From Ralstonia sp. A12 (lineage in GTDB: Bacteria; Pseudomonadota; Gammaproteobacteria; Burkholderiales; Burkholderiaceae): a stretch of 64,000 nt of DNA. The stretch covers positions 114,665 through 178,664 of the forward strand of contig NZ_JSZO01000019.1 of the NCBI RefSeq assembly GCF_000801955.1, written 5' to 3'. How positions within the stretch are numbered: the first letter of the stretch is position 1; every line of letters begins with the position of its first letter. The notes under the pieces were generated by a model. The model was not told where the DNA came from. It did no database searches and saw only the letters and a program-made list of their open reading frames with translations. The position numbers and the translations under genes are program-made. Of this stretch, positions 42,133 to 51,421 are shown piece after piece.

Positions 42133-42597
42133 CTACGGTTTGATATAGGCGAAACCTTCTTCCTGCTGCAAGCGGGTGATCTCCACCACACCGGCGGGCA
42201 CGACCTTGGCTTCGAGCAGCAGCTTGTCTTCCGGCACCTTGAAGGCCATCAGCGAATTGTGGCACACGCGAAACTCCACGCCCATGCTGGCCAGCGCGGC
42301 CACAGGCGCATCAAACGTGCGGCCCTGTGCGTCCTTGGCCCCTTCGACGAGGAATTCGATACCGTGCCCCAGCGCCACCACCACGATGCGCGTGCCGGGT
42401 GCACCGTTGAGATGGTTGCGCAGGTTGCCGATCGCGCGCATGGCCTGGTCGAGGCCTTCGCTCAGTTGGTACACCACCTTGTAGCGGGCACCAGCGCCAC
42501 CAGCACGACCAGTCGGCGGCGCGGTTTGTGCGGCGGCCTTGCCGGCCACGCCCAGTGCCGCCAGCGCGGCGGTTACACGAAAAAAGCTGCGTCGCAT
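42133..42597 (-). CDS. DsrE-family periplasmic protein
   Basis: A 154-residue protein with a Tat-like or Sec signal (MRRSFFRVTAALAALGVAGKAAA). The DsrE-type sulfur-carrier fold runs KVVYQLSEGLDQAMRAIGNL, VVVALGHGIEFLVEG, then VEFRVCHNSL, where the Cys could accept sulfur. Inserted between soxZ and soxA; DsrE proteins often accompany sox genes. Its precise role here is unknown, but a sulfur-transfer or protective role is likely. Confidence 0.78.
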   Translation of the reverse strand: MRRSFFRVTAALAALGVAGKAAAQTAPPTGRAGGAGARYKVVYQLSEGLDQAMRAIGNLRNHLNGAPGTRIVVVALGHGIEFLVEGAKDAQGRTFDAPVAALASMGVEFRVCHNSLMAFKVPEDKLLLEAKVVPAGVVEITRLQQEEGFAYIKP

Positions 42598-42612
42598 CTC
42601 GGCCTCCTGGTG

Positions 42613-42924
42613 TTACTGAATTGCGGTTTCGTCGGTGCGCTTGTCGCCGTGGTTGTCGACCCAGGTGACCGTCACCTTGTCGCCCTTGGTGCCGCCCTTG
42701 AACTTGACGTTGAGGAACGGATCCTTCGACACCGCCGGGCCGAACTGCGCGTCGAGCACCGTCTTGCCGTTGTGCTGCACCGTCACGTTGGTGATGTGCC
42801 AGGCGGGCACGACCTTGCCGGACGCATCCTTGCGCTGCCCGGTTTCCATATCGTGCTTCATCAGGATCTTCACGTCGGTCGTGCCGCCGTTTTCCATTGC
42901 GCGGATGCGCATCGGGTCTGCCAT
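42613..42924 (-). CDS. soxZ: SoxZ, partner of SoxY
   Basis: A 103-residue protein, MADPMRIRAMENGGTTDVKI, with the immunoglobulin-like SoxZ fold ending TWVDNHGDKRTDETAIQ. It lacks a signal peptide; SoxZ is exported with SoxY by hitchhiking in other bacteria. SoxYZ carries the sulfur substrate on the SoxY C-terminal cysteine. The start is the ATG fitting the known family length. It lies 17 bases after soxY and before dsrE. Confidence 0.93.
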   Translation of the reverse strand: MADPMRIRAMENGGTTDVKILMKHDMETGQRKDASGKVVPAWHITNVTVQHNGKTVLDAQFGPAVSKDPFLNVKFKGGTKGDKVTVTWVDNHGDKRTDETAIQ

Positions 42925-42941
42925 GGTGTGCTCCTTGTTCC

Positions 42942-43412
42942 TTAACCGCCGCAGCCACCGAGGGTGACCTTCACTTCCTTGCTCGCGAGCACCCACTTGC
43001 CGTTGGCGCGCACGGCGGCGTAGACCATCGAGGTCTCGCCCATCTTCACGCGCGTGCTGACAAACGGATCGGTACCGGCAGGAATGGCAAACGTGGCGGC
43101 CAGCGTGTTCGGGTTCTTTTCCACCAGGATGGCGATCAGGTCCGTGCCCGGCAGCGTGCTGGTCACCACCAGCGGCACCACGGCGCCGTTCTCGGCGATG
43201 TCCGGGGCGGTCAGCTGGATGCCTGCGCCGCCCTTCTCGACAGCGCCGCCGCCCAGTTGCTTGAGCACGTCGTTCACGCCCTTGACGGCGAAGGCGGCCT
43301 TGTTCCACTCCGCAGCCTGCGCCGGGGTGGCGAGGCCGGCAGACACCAGCAGCGCCATCATGGCGCCCGCACGCAGTACGTCGCGACGGCTCAGATTGAT
43401 CGAATCATTCAT
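42942..43412 (-). CDS. soxY: SoxY, sulfur-carrier protein
   Basis: A 156-residue protein with a Tat signal peptide (SRRDVLRAGAMMALLVSAG) and the carrier motif GGCGG at the very C terminus, where the cysteine carries sulfur intermediates. The core includes AVVPLVVTSTLPGTDLIAIL. It forms a heterodimer with SoxZ, encoded next. A small cytochrome c gene precedes it with about ten bases between. Confidence 0.94.
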   Translation of the reverse strand: MNDSINLSRRDVLRAGAMMALLVSAGLATPAQAAEWNKAAFAVKGVNDVLKQLGGGAVEKGGAGIQLTAPDIAENGAVVPLVVTSTLPGTDLIAILVEKNPNTLAATFAIPAGTDPFVSTRVKMGETSMVYAAVRANGKWVLASKEVKVTLGGCGG

Positions 43413-43422
43413 CGCCCGTTCC

Positions 43423-43770
43423 TCACTTGGCCGGGGCGCCCGCGAGCACCCAGTCGATCACAATCTTCAGATCCTCTTGGCTGATCTTCGGGTTGGCCGG
43501 CATCGGGATCACCCCCCAGTTGCCCGCGCCGCCGTTGCGCACCTTCATGACGAGCTTGGCCTGCGCGCCGGCATCGCCCTTGTACTTGGCGGCGACATCC
43601 TTGAAGGCCGGGCCGATCAGCTTGCGGTCGACAGCGTGGCAGCTCATGCAGGCGTTCTGGCTGGTGATGGCCTGAGCGCGGGCGGCATCAACGGTAGCCT
43701 GTGCAGGCGCAGCAGACAGCGCCAAGCCGGCCAGCGCCGCAGCAGCGGCGAGCGTGGGGGCGAACTTCAT
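43423..43770 (-). CDS. Class I c-type cytochrome (c551/c552-like)
   Basis: A 115-residue periplasmic cytochrome. The signal peptide is FAPTLAAAAALAGLALSAAPAQA; the haem site is ACMSCHAVD. The Met ligand is in GVIPMPANPKISQEDL. It resembles the c8/c551 electron carriers. First gene before soxY on the minus strand, so it probably accepts electrons from the Sox proteins and passes them to an oxidase. The ATG at 43770 is fixed by the signal peptide. Confidence 0.85.
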   Translation of the reverse strand: MKFAPTLAAAAALAGLALSAAPAQATVDAARAQAITSQNACMSCHAVDRKLIGPAFKDVAAKYKGDAGAQAKLVMKVRNGGAGNWGVIPMPANPKISQEDLKIVIDWVLAGAPAK

Positions 43771-43861
43771 GTGGTCTCCAATGGATGGGGCGGCCCGCAT
43801 GCGTGTACGGGCGGATGGACCCGATATTGTGCCCGAAGTGGGCCAAAACCTACGTCGCCCC

Positions 43862-43898
43862 AAAAGCAAAACGCCCGGAACCAGCCGGCCCCGGGCGC
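43862..43898 (-). terminator. Terminator downstream of the EamA gene
   Basis: CGCCCGG/CCGGGCG stem with a T-rich run on the minus strand (AAAAGCAAAA on the plus). It sits after the EamA stop and before the small cytochrome gene, separating the two transcripts. Confidence 0.75.
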
Positions 43899-43921
43899 TT
43901 GTGCGATGGTCGGATCGACGC

Positions 43922-44818
43922 TCAGGCCATCGCCCGCCGTGCCGCCAGCCGCCCGCCGAATACGTTGAGCAGCAAGCCGCCCATCACCACCGCGCCGCCC
44001 AGCCACTGCGCCGGCACCAGCCGCTCATCCAGCAGCACAGCGGCCGAGATCAACCCCACCACCGGCACCAGCAGCGTGAGCGGCGCGACCTGGCTGGCCG
44101 CGTATCGGCCCAGCAGGCGGCTCCAGAGGCTGTAGCCGAAGATGGTGGCACCGAAAGACAGGTAGACGATCGCGCCAATGCTCGACCAGCCGATGTTCGT
44201 CAGGCTGTGGACGATCTGCTCCGGCCCCTCCATCCAGTACGACAGCAGCAGGAACGGAACGGGCGGGATCACCGCGCCCCAGATCACCAGGCCCACCACG
44301 TTGACCTTGCCGATGCGCTTGGTGACGATGTTGCCGCTGGCCCACGAGAACGCAGCGCACAGCGTCAGGAGGAAACCGGCGGTGGTCATGCCGGTGGCCA
44401 CGCCCGTGGTCGCCTGGCCTGCCATGCCGATGATCGCCAGCCCGCACGCCGCCACCGCCATGCCCGCCAGGTGGAACCAGCGGATCGGCTCACGCAGCAC
44501 CAGCGCCGCGATGGTCAGCGTAAAGAACGCCTGCGACTGCAACACCAGCGAGGCCAGCCCCGCCGGCATGCCCACATACATGGCCGAGAACAGGAAAGCG
44601 AACTGCCCCAAGCTGATGGTGGCGCCGTAAGCGAGCAGCCACTTGAGCGGAATCTTCGGGCGCGGCACGAACAGCACCGCTGGGAAGGCGACCAGCGCAA
44701 AGCGCAGCGCACCCAGCAGCATGGGCGGCACGCCATGCAGGCCCACCTTGATGACGACAAAGTTGACGCCCCACACCAGCACAACGGTCAGGGCCAGCAG
44801 CAGATCCTTGGGAGACAT
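43922..44818 (-). CDS. EamA/DMT-family membrane transporter
   Basis: A 298-residue protein with ten hydrophobic segments arranged as two EamA repeats (for example LLLALTVVLVWGVNFVVIKV, and later FGATIFGYSLWSRLLGRYAA). DMT transporters export amino acids, metabolites or drugs; the substrate is unknown. It lies between the soxE-soxF pair and the main sox operon on the same strand but is bounded by a terminator. A sulfur-compound role is not shown. Confidence 0.85.
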   Translation of the reverse strand: MSPKDLLLALTVVLVWGVNFVVIKVGLHGVPPMLLGALRFALVAFPAVLFVPRPKIPLKWLLAYGATISLGQFAFLFSAMYVGMPAGLASLVLQSQAFFTLTIAALVLREPIRWFHLAGMAVAACGLAIIGMAGQATTGVATGMTTAGFLLTLCAAFSWASGNIVTKRIGKVNVVGLVIWGAVIPPVPFLLLSYWMEGPEQIVHSLTNIGWSSIGAIVYLSFGATIFGYSLWSRLLGRYAASQVAPLTLLVPVVGLISAAVLLDERLVPAQWLGGAVVMGGLLLNVFGGRLAARRAMA

Positions 44819-44948
44819 GATGATTGGAATGGTCGAACGGCCGCCCGCGCGGCCCTATGACGCACTGTAGGCGTGGGGCGCCTACGCGACTTGCACAATC
44901 TTGCGCATTGTTTGTGCCCAGCCGAATTGCCTCCCGACGCCCGCGTGC

Positions 44949-46241
44949 CTAGCCGAGCATGTCCGACCAGATCGCCCGGCTCCAGCCCTGCGCCAGTTTG
45001 CCCTCCGCCACGGAGGGGGCGTTCGACAGCCCACCCGCGCCTTGCACCGTCACCATGGTGTGTTCGGCCGGGTCGTAGCGGTGCACGGTTGCCACGTGCA
45101 TCGCCTCGTCCGGCGTAGTGAAGCTGTAGCAGGTGTTGGCATACAGCGGCGACGCATCGGGCGCGTGGCCGGCCAGCATCGCCACCACGGCGGCAGCCAC
45201 CACCTTGCCGTGCTGGTTGGCCATGTGGCCCGACTTGGGCATCAGCGGCGCAGTCTGGATGGCGTCGCCGATCACGTGTACGCCCGGCGCCACCTTCGAC
45301 TCGAACGACAGGAAATCGACTTCGCACCAGCGCCCGTTGGCGGTTGCCAGCCCAGCCTGCACGGCAATGGCCCCGGCGCGCTGTGGGGGGATGAGGTTGA
45401 CCACATCCGCCTGCACGTCGTCCTGCACGTCGAACTTGAGCACACGGCCCGTGGCATCGATGTCGACCGCGTTGTATTGCGGGCGGTATTCGATGTGCTG
45501 TGGATAACGTTCCGCCCACACGCGCTTGAACAACGCCCCCTTGGAGGTCACGTCGTCGTTGGCATCGAGAATCAGCACGCGCGAATCCGGCTTGGCGCGC
45601 TGCAGCCAACTGGCGATCAGGCAGGCACGCTCGTACGGCGCGGGCGGGCAGCGGTACGGCGCCAGCGGAATGCTGATCGCCACCGTGCCGCCGTTGGGCA
45701 TGGCCTCCAGCCGATGACGCAGCGCGAGCGTCTGCATGCCGGCCTTCCACGCGTGCGGCGCCTGCGCGGCGGTCGCAGGGTTGGCCAGACCAGGAATCGC
45801 CCCCGGCACAAAGTCGATGCCCGGCGAGAGGATCAGCCGGTCGTACTCCAGCGTGCCGCCGCCGGCCAGGCGCACCTGCTTTGCGCCAATGTCGATGGCC
45901 GCGGCGCGATCGCGTACCCAGCGCACGCCGTGGCGCTCGACCAGTGCGTCGTATGGCACGGTGATCGAGGCCAAATCACGGTCACCCGACAGCACGAGAT
46001 TCGACAGCGGGCACGACACGAACGCGGCATTCGGCTCGACCAATGTCACGTCGACGTGGTTGCCGGAGAACACACGCACGTACTTCGCCGCCGTCGCGCC
46101 ACCGTAGCCACCGCCAACCACGACGACGCGCGCATTGCGCGTGCCAGAGAGCGACGCGCATGCCGCCAGCGGGCCGGCCAACGCCGTCGCCCCAAGCGCG
46201 CGCAGTACGGCGCGCCGATCCTTGCGTGGGGTCTCGTTCAT
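44949..46241 (-). CDS. soxF: SoxF/FccB, flavoprotein subunit of sulfide dehydrogenase
   Basis: A 430-residue FAD protein. A Tat signal (KDRRAVLRALGATALAGP) starts it. The dinucleotide fold is RVVVVGGGYGGATAAKYVR. The substrate domain has AFVSCPLSNLVLSG with a conserved Cys, and NTCYSFTTPDEA supplies the second redox Cys. With the small cytochrome next door it forms flavocytochrome c sulfide dehydrogenase, which oxidises sulfide in the periplasm. The start overlaps the soxE stop by ATGA, showing coupled translation. Confidence 0.88.
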   Translation of the reverse strand: MNETPRKDRRAVLRALGATALAGPLAACASLSGTRNARVVVVGGGYGGATAAKYVRVFSGNHVDVTLVEPNAAFVSCPLSNLVLSGDRDLASITVPYDALVERHGVRWVRDRAAAIDIGAKQVRLAGGGTLEYDRLILSPGIDFVPGAIPGLANPATAAQAPHAWKAGMQTLALRHRLEAMPNGGTVAISIPLAPYRCPPAPYERACLIASWLQRAKPDSRVLILDANDDVTSKGALFKRVWAERYPQHIEYRPQYNAVDIDATGRVLKFDVQDDVQADVVNLIPPQRAGAIAVQAGLATANGRWCEVDFLSFESKVAPGVHVIGDAIQTAPLMPKSGHMANQHGKVVAAAVVAMLAGHAPDASPLYANTCYSFTTPDEAMHVATVHRYDPAEHTMVTVQGAGGLSNAPSVAEGKLAQGWSRAIWSDMLG

Positions 46242-46585
46242 GGCGCCTCCTGCGGTTGGCGTGACAGCCAGCCGGCAATCGCGGTGATCTGCGCATCGTC
46301 GTAGCCGCGGGCGAGTTGCCCCATGACCGTGGATGGGCGCGTGCCGTTGCGGAACGCCTGCAGCGTGTCAATCAACTCAGCCTGCGAGCGGCCGGCCAGA
46401 GAGGGCAGCGTCTGCGCAGCCGACTTTGCACCGGGCGCCGTATCAGCGTGATGGCAGCTCGCACAGGAGGCGGCCCAGGTGCGGGCTTGTGCGTTGGTGG
46501 GCGGGCGATCGGCCGCTTGGGCCGCATAGGCCGAAGACAGCGCCGCAAGTAGAGCGGCGGCGGCAAGTCGGTGAGCGACGGGCAT
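46238..46585 (-). CDS. soxE: SoxE/FccA-like c-type cytochrome
   Basis: A 115-residue protein with a signal peptide (MPVAHRLAAAALLAALSSAYAAQA) and a single haem c site, CASCHHADT. The Met ligand lies in TVMGQLARGYDD. It is the haem subunit partner of the flavoprotein encoded by the overlapping next gene. SoxE can have one or two haems; here one is seen. ATG 46585 is chosen to give the signal peptide. Confidence 0.83.
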   Translation of the reverse strand: MPVAHRLAAAALLAALSSAYAAQAADRPPTNAQARTWAASCASCHHADTAPGAKSAAQTLPSLAGRSQAELIDTLQAFRNGTRPSTVMGQLARGYDDAQITAIAGWLSRQPQEAP

Positions 46586-46660
46586 GGGGGGCAACGAAGT
46601 CACGGGAGCGTCATACGCTAACACGCCCGCCTTGCCATGTGCCGTGCAGTGCGCGCGGGC

Positions 46661-46688
46661 AACAAAAAACGCAGCACGGTGGCTGCGT
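46661..46688 (-). terminator. Terminator of the BON-domain gene
   Basis: Stem ACGCAGC/GCTGCGT followed by a T-rich tail on the minus strand, directly after the BON-domain gene stop and before soxE. Confidence 0.85.
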
Positions 46689-46710
46689 TCTTTGCGGTGT
46701 GTGGCTTGCA

Positions 46711-47505
46711 TCAGGGCAGTTGTTTGCCCGGCGGCAGTGCCGGCGTGTTGGTCGGCGACACCGTCACGCCCGGCGACGCCGACGTGACCGGTGCCGGTGC
46801 TTGCGTTGCCGTCGGCGTGCCCTGCACCGGTGCCGGCGTGCCCGGCGCGGTCTGCGGATTGCTCGACGATGCGTTCGTGTCTAGGCGCTTGCGCTCGTCT
46901 TCGCTCACGTAGTCGAACACCTTCACGACCTTGTTGACGCCGCCCACGGTGCGTACGGCCTCGGTGGCTTTGTTGCCTTCGGCCTCGGTCACCACGCCCA
47001 GCAGGAAGACGGTCTGGGCTTCGGTGGTCACCTTGATGGAGTTCCAGGGCACGCCTTCCGTGCCGGCCAGCACGCTCTTCACCTTGGTGGTGATGTACGT
47101 GTCGTTGGTGCGCGAGCCGAACGTGCTCGACTCCGGCGTCACCACGATCTCGTTGACGACCTCGCGCGCGTTCTCCAGCTTCTGCGCGTACTGGCCAATC
47201 TCCTGCTTGGTCGCCTCGGTGCCGGCTTCACCGGTCAGCAGGACCTTGCGGTTGTAGACCGTCACGTTGACGTGGGCACGACCGTCGTAGCGCGAGATCA
47301 GCGTGTTCTCGGCTTCCATCTGCAAGCCGCGGTCGATGGTCTGGGTGGCGGTCGGTCGACGGTCGGTGGCCAGCGCCACGCCGCCGGCCACGGCACCAGC
47401 AAACAGCGGGAAGCAGGCGGTCAACTGCGTGGCGGTGATACCCGCCAGGGCGGCCAGCACGACAATGCGCTTGGCACGGGCAAACGTAGGCGACGAGAGT
47501 TTCAT
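46711..47505 (-). CDS. BON-domain outer-membrane lipoprotein, DolP/YraP-like
   Basis: A 264-residue lipoprotein. The signal ends with the lipobox TQLTAC near residue 26. Two BON domains follow: one around ALISRYDGRAHVNVTVYNRKVLLTG and another around KVKSVLAGTEGVPWNSIKVTTEAQTVFLLGVV. A Pro/Thr/Ala-rich low-complexity tail extends the usual length of about 190. DolP supports outer-membrane integrity and BamA folding in E. coli. Gene order with yraN and rsmI (YraN, YraL) matches the usual neighbourhood of dolP/yraP. Confidence 0.85.
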   Translation of the reverse strand: MKLSSPTFARAKRIVVLAALAGITATQLTACFPLFAGAVAGGVALATDRRPTATQTIDRGLQMEAENTLISRYDGRAHVNVTVYNRKVLLTGEAGTEATKQEIGQYAQKLENAREVVNEIVVTPESSTFGSRTNDTYITTKVKSVLAGTEGVPWNSIKVTTEAQTVFLLGVVTEAEGNKATEAVRTVGGVNKVVKVFDYVSEDERKRLDTNASSSNPQTAPGTPAPVQGTPTATQAPAPVTSASPGVTVSPTNTPALPPGKQLP

Positions 47506-47554
47506 GCTGTCCTTGAAGAGAGTCCGGAAAGAGGAAGATCGAGAAGAGCGAGGT

Positions 47555-47935
47555 TCATGCTTCAGCGCCAAACGCATCGCGCATCCATTCGATACGCGCG
47601 CCGTCGATGGCGATGACATCAAAACGGCAAGCCGGCACATCGTCAGCCTGCCGTGCGAGAAAATCTTCCGCCGCGGCGATCAGGCGGCGCTGCTTGGCGG
47701 GCGTGACGCTCGCGGCCGCACCACCGAAGCGCTGCGTGGACCGCGCCACGCGGGCGCGCACCTCCACGAAGATCAACGCGCCGGCCGCATCGCGCATCAC
47801 CAGATCAATCTCGCCGCCCTTGCAGCGATAATTGCGGGTGACCACCGACAAACCGCGCGCTTGCAAGTAACGCAGCGCGCGGTCTTCACCGGCTTCGCCG
47901 GTGGCTGCGGTGATGGGCTTTGCGGTTTGAACCAA
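47555..47935 (-). CDS. yraN: YraN/UPF0102 endonuclease-fold protein
   Basis: A 126-residue protein with the restriction-endonuclease-like fold of UPF0102. The motif is GEIDLVMRDAAGALIFVEVR, a variant of D...E-x-K, and near the start GEAGEDRALRYLQARGLSVV. The last K is replaced by R. Function is unknown; a Holliday-junction or DNA-repair role has been proposed for the family. It is divergent from rsmI and upstream of the BON lipoprotein gene, the common order in proteobacteria. Confidence 0.88.
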   Translation of the reverse strand: MVQTAKPITAATGEAGEDRALRYLQARGLSVVTRNYRCKGGEIDLVMRDAAGALIFVEVRARVARSTQRFGGAAASVTPAKQRRLIAAAEDFLARQADDVPACRFDVIAIDGARIEWMRDAFGAEA

Positions 47936-47954
47936 GTGACTGAGAGAAGTTCTT

Positions 47955-48857
47955 GTGAGTGATCCTGACTGGACCCTGCTGGCGCACGACCAGCACTATC
48001 CCGCCGGCGCATTATATGTGGTGGCCACCCCCATCGGGAACGCCGCCGACGTGTCGCTGCGGGCGCGATATGTGCTCGGCATGGTCGACGCGGTGGCCTG
48101 CGAGGACACGCGCAACACCGGGCAACTGCTCAATCGGCTGGGCCTGTCGCGGCCGATGCTGGCGGCGCACGAGCACAACGAGCGCGAAGCCGCTGTGCGC
48201 ATCGTCGCGCGTCTGGCGCAGGGCGAGCGCATCGCCTATGTGTCCGATGCCGGCACGCCGGGCGTGTCGGACCCCGGTGCACGCATCGTCGAGGCGGTGC
48301 GGGCGGCGGGGCATCGCGTGATTCCGTTGCCGGGCGCGAGTGCGGTGGTGACGGCGCTTTCCGCTGCCGGCGAGTTGCTCGACACGTCCGGTGGGCAATT
48401 CACCTTCGTCGGCTTCCTGCCGCCCAAAGCCGGGCAACGTGACGCAACCATCCGCCAATGGGCTTCGCACGGGCCAGCCTGGGTTCTGTATGAGGCGCCG
48501 CATCGCATCGATGCCACGCTCGCAGCGCTGGCTGAACATCTGCCGGCGCGCCGCATCCTCATCGGCCGCGAGTTGACCAAGTTGTTCGAGCAGATCGTCG
48601 TGCTGCCTGCGGCCGAAGCGCCGGCCTGGCTGGCTGCGGATGCCGCGCACGGCAAGGGCGAATTCGTGTTGGTGGTGGAGGGTGCGGGCGCGCAGGACGC
48701 GGCCCCGACAGCCATGGCCGCAGACCAGGTGCTGCGCCTGCTGCTGGCCGAACTACCGGCCAAGCGCGCCGCCAAGCTGGCCGGGGCGATTACGGGTGCG
48801 CCGGTCGACGCGCTGTATCAAAGCGCGCTGGCATTGAAAAACGACGGGAAGGATTAA
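47955..48857 (+). CDS. rsmI: 16S rRNA (cytidine-1402) 2'-O-methyltransferase
   Basis: A 300-residue tetrapyrrole-methylase-fold enzyme. It begins YVVATPIGNAADVSLRARYV, has AYVSDAGTPGVSDPGA and QFTFVGFLPPKAGQR. RsmI uses S-adenosylmethionine to methylate C1402 of 16S rRNA. A GTG start is preceded by GAGAGAAG. It is divergent from yraN. Its stop overlaps the rlpA stop on the opposite strand by two bases, so their terminators are shared. Confidence 0.93.
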   Translation: MSDPDWTLLAHDQHYPAGALYVVATPIGNAADVSLRARYVLGMVDAVACEDTRNTGQLLNRLGLSRPMLAAHEHNEREAAVRIVARLAQGERIAYVSDAGTPGVSDPGARIVEAVRAAGHRVIPLPGASAVVTALSAAGELLDTSGGQFTFVGFLPPKAGQRDATIRQWASHGPAWVLYEAPHRIDATLAALAEHLPARRILIGRELTKLFEQIVVLPAAEAPAWLAADAAHGKGEFVLVVEGAGAQDAAPTAMAADQVLRLLLAELPAKRAAKLAGAITGAPVDALYQSALALKNDGKD

Positions 48858-49576
48858 CGACGCGCCTTCGCGCGGCGCTTGGTCGCCTTTTTCTTCGGCG
48901 GTGCCGGCTCGTCGGCACCGACGTCGGCGTCGCCGTCATTGCTGGCGATGTCTGTCTGCGTGAGTTCCGGGCGCAGCGCGTCGACTTCTGCGCGCGACAG
49001 GCGGCGGATTTCTACCTGCGTCGAACCACGCTTGACGAAATCCAGCCGCTTGGCCGCGGCATACGACATGTCGAGGATGCGCTTGCCATAGTACGGACCA
49101 CGGTCTGTCACCTTGGCCACGACCACGCGGTCGTTGGCGAGGTTGCGCACCAGCACCCAGCTTTGCAGCGGCAGCGACGGGTGCGCCACCGTGAAGGCAT
49201 TCATGTTGAAGCGCTCGCCGCTGGCGGTACGGCGGCCGTGGAAGCCGCGGCCGTACCACGAGGCCAGGCCGCGCTGTTCAAACGTGCCGAGGTCGGCCCG
49301 CAGGCCGGGCGTGGAATCGGTGTTCTCGTCGAGCTTCAGGCTGCTCGAATCCGGCACGCCACGAAACGCCAGCGAGCCCCAGGCGTCGGGGTTGTCGCGT
49401 GTATCCGGCACCTTCAGCGCGGGCGCTGCAGGCTTGCCAGCACTCGCGTTAAGCGGAGGCTCACCCGGCACGGCGGCACAGCCTGCCAGCACCATCAACG
49501 CGGTGCCGTGCATCAGCCAGGCACGCAGCGCGCGGCCGGCCGGAAGGCTGGAGAACAGGGGGGGAAGCTTGAGCAT
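48854..49576 (-). CDS. rlpA: RlpA septal-ring lytic transglycosylase, lipoprotein
   Basis: A 240-residue lipoprotein with lipobox MVLAGC near residue 32. The double-psi beta-barrel carries GLASWYGRGFHGRRTASGER and VTDRGPYYGKRILDMSYAAA, the active region with conserved His and Asp. No SPOR domain is seen at the C terminus, which is instead basic (KKKATKRRAKARR), so this may be a short, divergent form. Role: cutting naked peptidoglycan at division. ATG 49576 is chosen so the signal peptide has the correct length. Confidence 0.85.
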   Translation of the reverse strand: MLKLPPLFSSLPAGRALRAWLMHGTALMVLAGCAAVPGEPPLNASAGKPAAPALKVPDTRDNPDAWGSLAFRGVPDSSSLKLDENTDSTPGLRADLGTFEQRGLASWYGRGFHGRRTASGERFNMNAFTVAHPSLPLQSWVLVRNLANDRVVVAKVTDRGPYYGKRILDMSYAAAKRLDFVKRGSTQVEIRRLSRAEVDALRPELTQTDIASNDGDADVGADEPAPPKKKATKRRAKARR

Positions 49577-49777
49577 GGGCGCGAGTCTAACACGCATGCC
49601 CAGCCCGATTATTTACATTTCCTATTAAAACGGTCACATCATGCAGGCATCTTGCGTGAACTTTGTAATATTTTCCGCCGGATGTAACAGGGTGCCCCGC
49701 CAGCCCAATGCTGGTGCGGGCTTGGGCCGTTACAATTGCCTTGTCCACCTCCCGCGCGAAAGTGCGCAAAAAACCAC

Positions 49778-50434
49778 ATGAAAGTCGTTGTCGTCCCCGT
49801 TACGCCGTTTGAACAGAACTGCACGCTGCTGATTGGCGACGATGGCGCTGCCGCCGTCACCGACCCGGGCGGCGACATCGAACGCATCCTGGCGGCTGCC
49901 CAGCAGCACGGCGCACGCATCGAAAAGATCCTGCTCACGCATGGCCATGTCGATCACTGCGCCGCCGCCGATGCGCTGCGCACGCAGCTCGGCGTGCCCA
50001 TCGAAGGCCCGCAGAAAGACGAAGCCTTCTGGATCGACCAGCTTCCGATGCAAAGCCAGCGCTTCGGCTTTCCGCCCGCCAAGGCCTTCGTGCCGGACCG
50101 TTGGCTTGAGGATGGCGACACCGTGGAAGCCGCCGGCCGCACGCTGCAGGTGTTCCACTGCCCTGGCCACACGCCGGGCCACGTGGTGTTCTTCAGCGCG
50201 GAAGACCGTGTCGCCATCGTCGGCGACGTGTTGTTCGCGGGCTCGATCGGCCGCACGGATTTCCCGCGCGGCAACCATGCAGACCTGATCCACGCGATCC
50301 GCACCAAGCTCTGGCCGCTGGGCGACGACGTCACCTTCGTGCCGGGCCACGGGCCGGTCTCCACCTTTGGCGATGAGCGCGCGACCAACCCGTACGTCGC
50401 CGATCGCCTGTTTGCCAACGAAGGCACGTCATGA
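49778..50434 (+). CDS. MBL-fold hydrolase, glyoxalase-II-like
   Basis: A 218-residue metallo-beta-lactamase-fold protein. The start is [20 protein letters not shown], the metal motif [11 protein letters not shown], then [13 protein letters not shown] and [17 protein letters not shown], ending FVPGHGPVS. This order matches YcbL-type glyoxalase-II-like thioesterases. It overlaps the exonuclease gene as ATGA. Reaction: hydrolysis of a thioester such as S-lactoylglutathione; actual substrate not shown. Confidence 0.85.
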   Translation: MKVVVVPVTPFEQNCTLLIGDDGAAAVTDPGGDIERILAAAQQHGARIEKILLTHGHVDHCAAADALRTQLGVPIEGPQKDEAFWIDQLPMQSQRFGFPPAKAFVPDRWLEDGDTVEAAGRTLQVFHCPGHTPGHVVFFSAEDRVAIVGDVLFAGSIGRTDFPRGNHADLIHAIRTKLWPLGDDVTFVPGHGPVSTFGDERATNPYVADRLFANEGTS

Positions 50435-51147
50435 GCGACGACACCAGCGAACCCAACGACAGCGACGACACCTTCGCGGACACCGCTCCCGCTGCACCGG
50501 CAGACAAGCCCCGTCGCAAACGCGGCAACCAGCCGCCCGACACGCGGCCCGAGATCTACGTCAGCACCGACATCGAAGCCGATGGCCCCATCCCCGGGCC
50601 GCACTCGATGCTGAGTTTCGCGAGCGCGGCATACCTGGCTGACAAGACGCTCATTGGCACGTTCGAAGCGAATCTCGAAACGCTGCCCGGCGCAGAGGGG
50701 CATCCGATCCAGATGCAATGGTGGCAAACGCAGCCCGAGGCCTGGGCCGCCTGCCGCAAGAATCTCGAAGCGCCCGAAGTGGCCCTGCCGCGCTATGTGG
50801 AGTGGGTCGAGAGCCTGCCCGGCAAGCCCGTGTTCGTGGCGTTTCCGGCGGGCTTCGATTTCACGTACATGTTCTGGTACATGATGCGTTTTGCGGGGCG
50901 CTCGCCATTCGGCTGGGCCGCGCTCGACATCAAGACGTTGGCCTTTGCGCTCACGGGCCTGCCGTATCGGCGCAACGTCAAGGCGCTCTTCCCCGAGCAT
51001 TGGCACGACCCGCTGCCGCACACGCATGTCGCGCTGGATGATGCGAAGGAGCAAGGCGCCCTCTTCTGCAACATGCTCGCCGAACTCCGCAAGCGCGAAG
51101 CCGAGCGCGCCACCGAGCTATTACCCCAGCAACCTGCTCAGGATTGA
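50431..51147 (+). CDS. DEDD-family 3'-5' exonuclease
   Basis: A 238-residue protein. An acidic disordered start is followed by the exonuclease fold: [10 protein letters not shown] (first Asp and Glu), [13 protein letters not shown] (Asp) and [11 protein letters not shown] (His and Asp), fitting the DEDDh pattern. Such enzymes trim DNA or RNA ends. The overlap with the MBL gene suggests they are made together. The natural substrate is unknown. Similar small exonucleases are conserved in this group of bacteria. Confidence 0.85.
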   Translation: MSDDTSEPNDSDDTFADTAPAAPADKPRRKRGNQPPDTRPEIYVSTDIEADGPIPGPHSMLSFASAAYLADKTLIGTFEANLETLPGAEGHPIQMQWWQTQPEAWAACRKNLEAPEVALPRYVEWVESLPGKPVFVAFPAGFDFTYMFWYMMRFAGRSPFGWAALDIKTLAFALTGLPYRRNVKALFPEHWHDPLPHTHVALDDAKEQGALFCNMLAELRKREAERATELLPQQPAQD

Positions 51148-51421
51148 GCGCCGCTCACATCACGCATTTCGCGAAGAGCCGCATACCGTTTGCGTTTTGC
51201 CCGCGTGATGCGCTCACCATGACGCAACGCAACTTGCGGCGCCGCAAACCCGCGTCTACGCTGGGCTTGTGCGAGGCGACCAGACGACTGCGCCACCCGG
51301 CGCCGACAAGCAAAGCCACTCGCATACGCCATTTGCTTGTCGTATCGTTTTCGGGCCGCACGTACCCCCGACGCCGGTGCGTGCCGGCGTCGGCTATCAG
51401 CTAACGACGGGAGGTGCCGCG

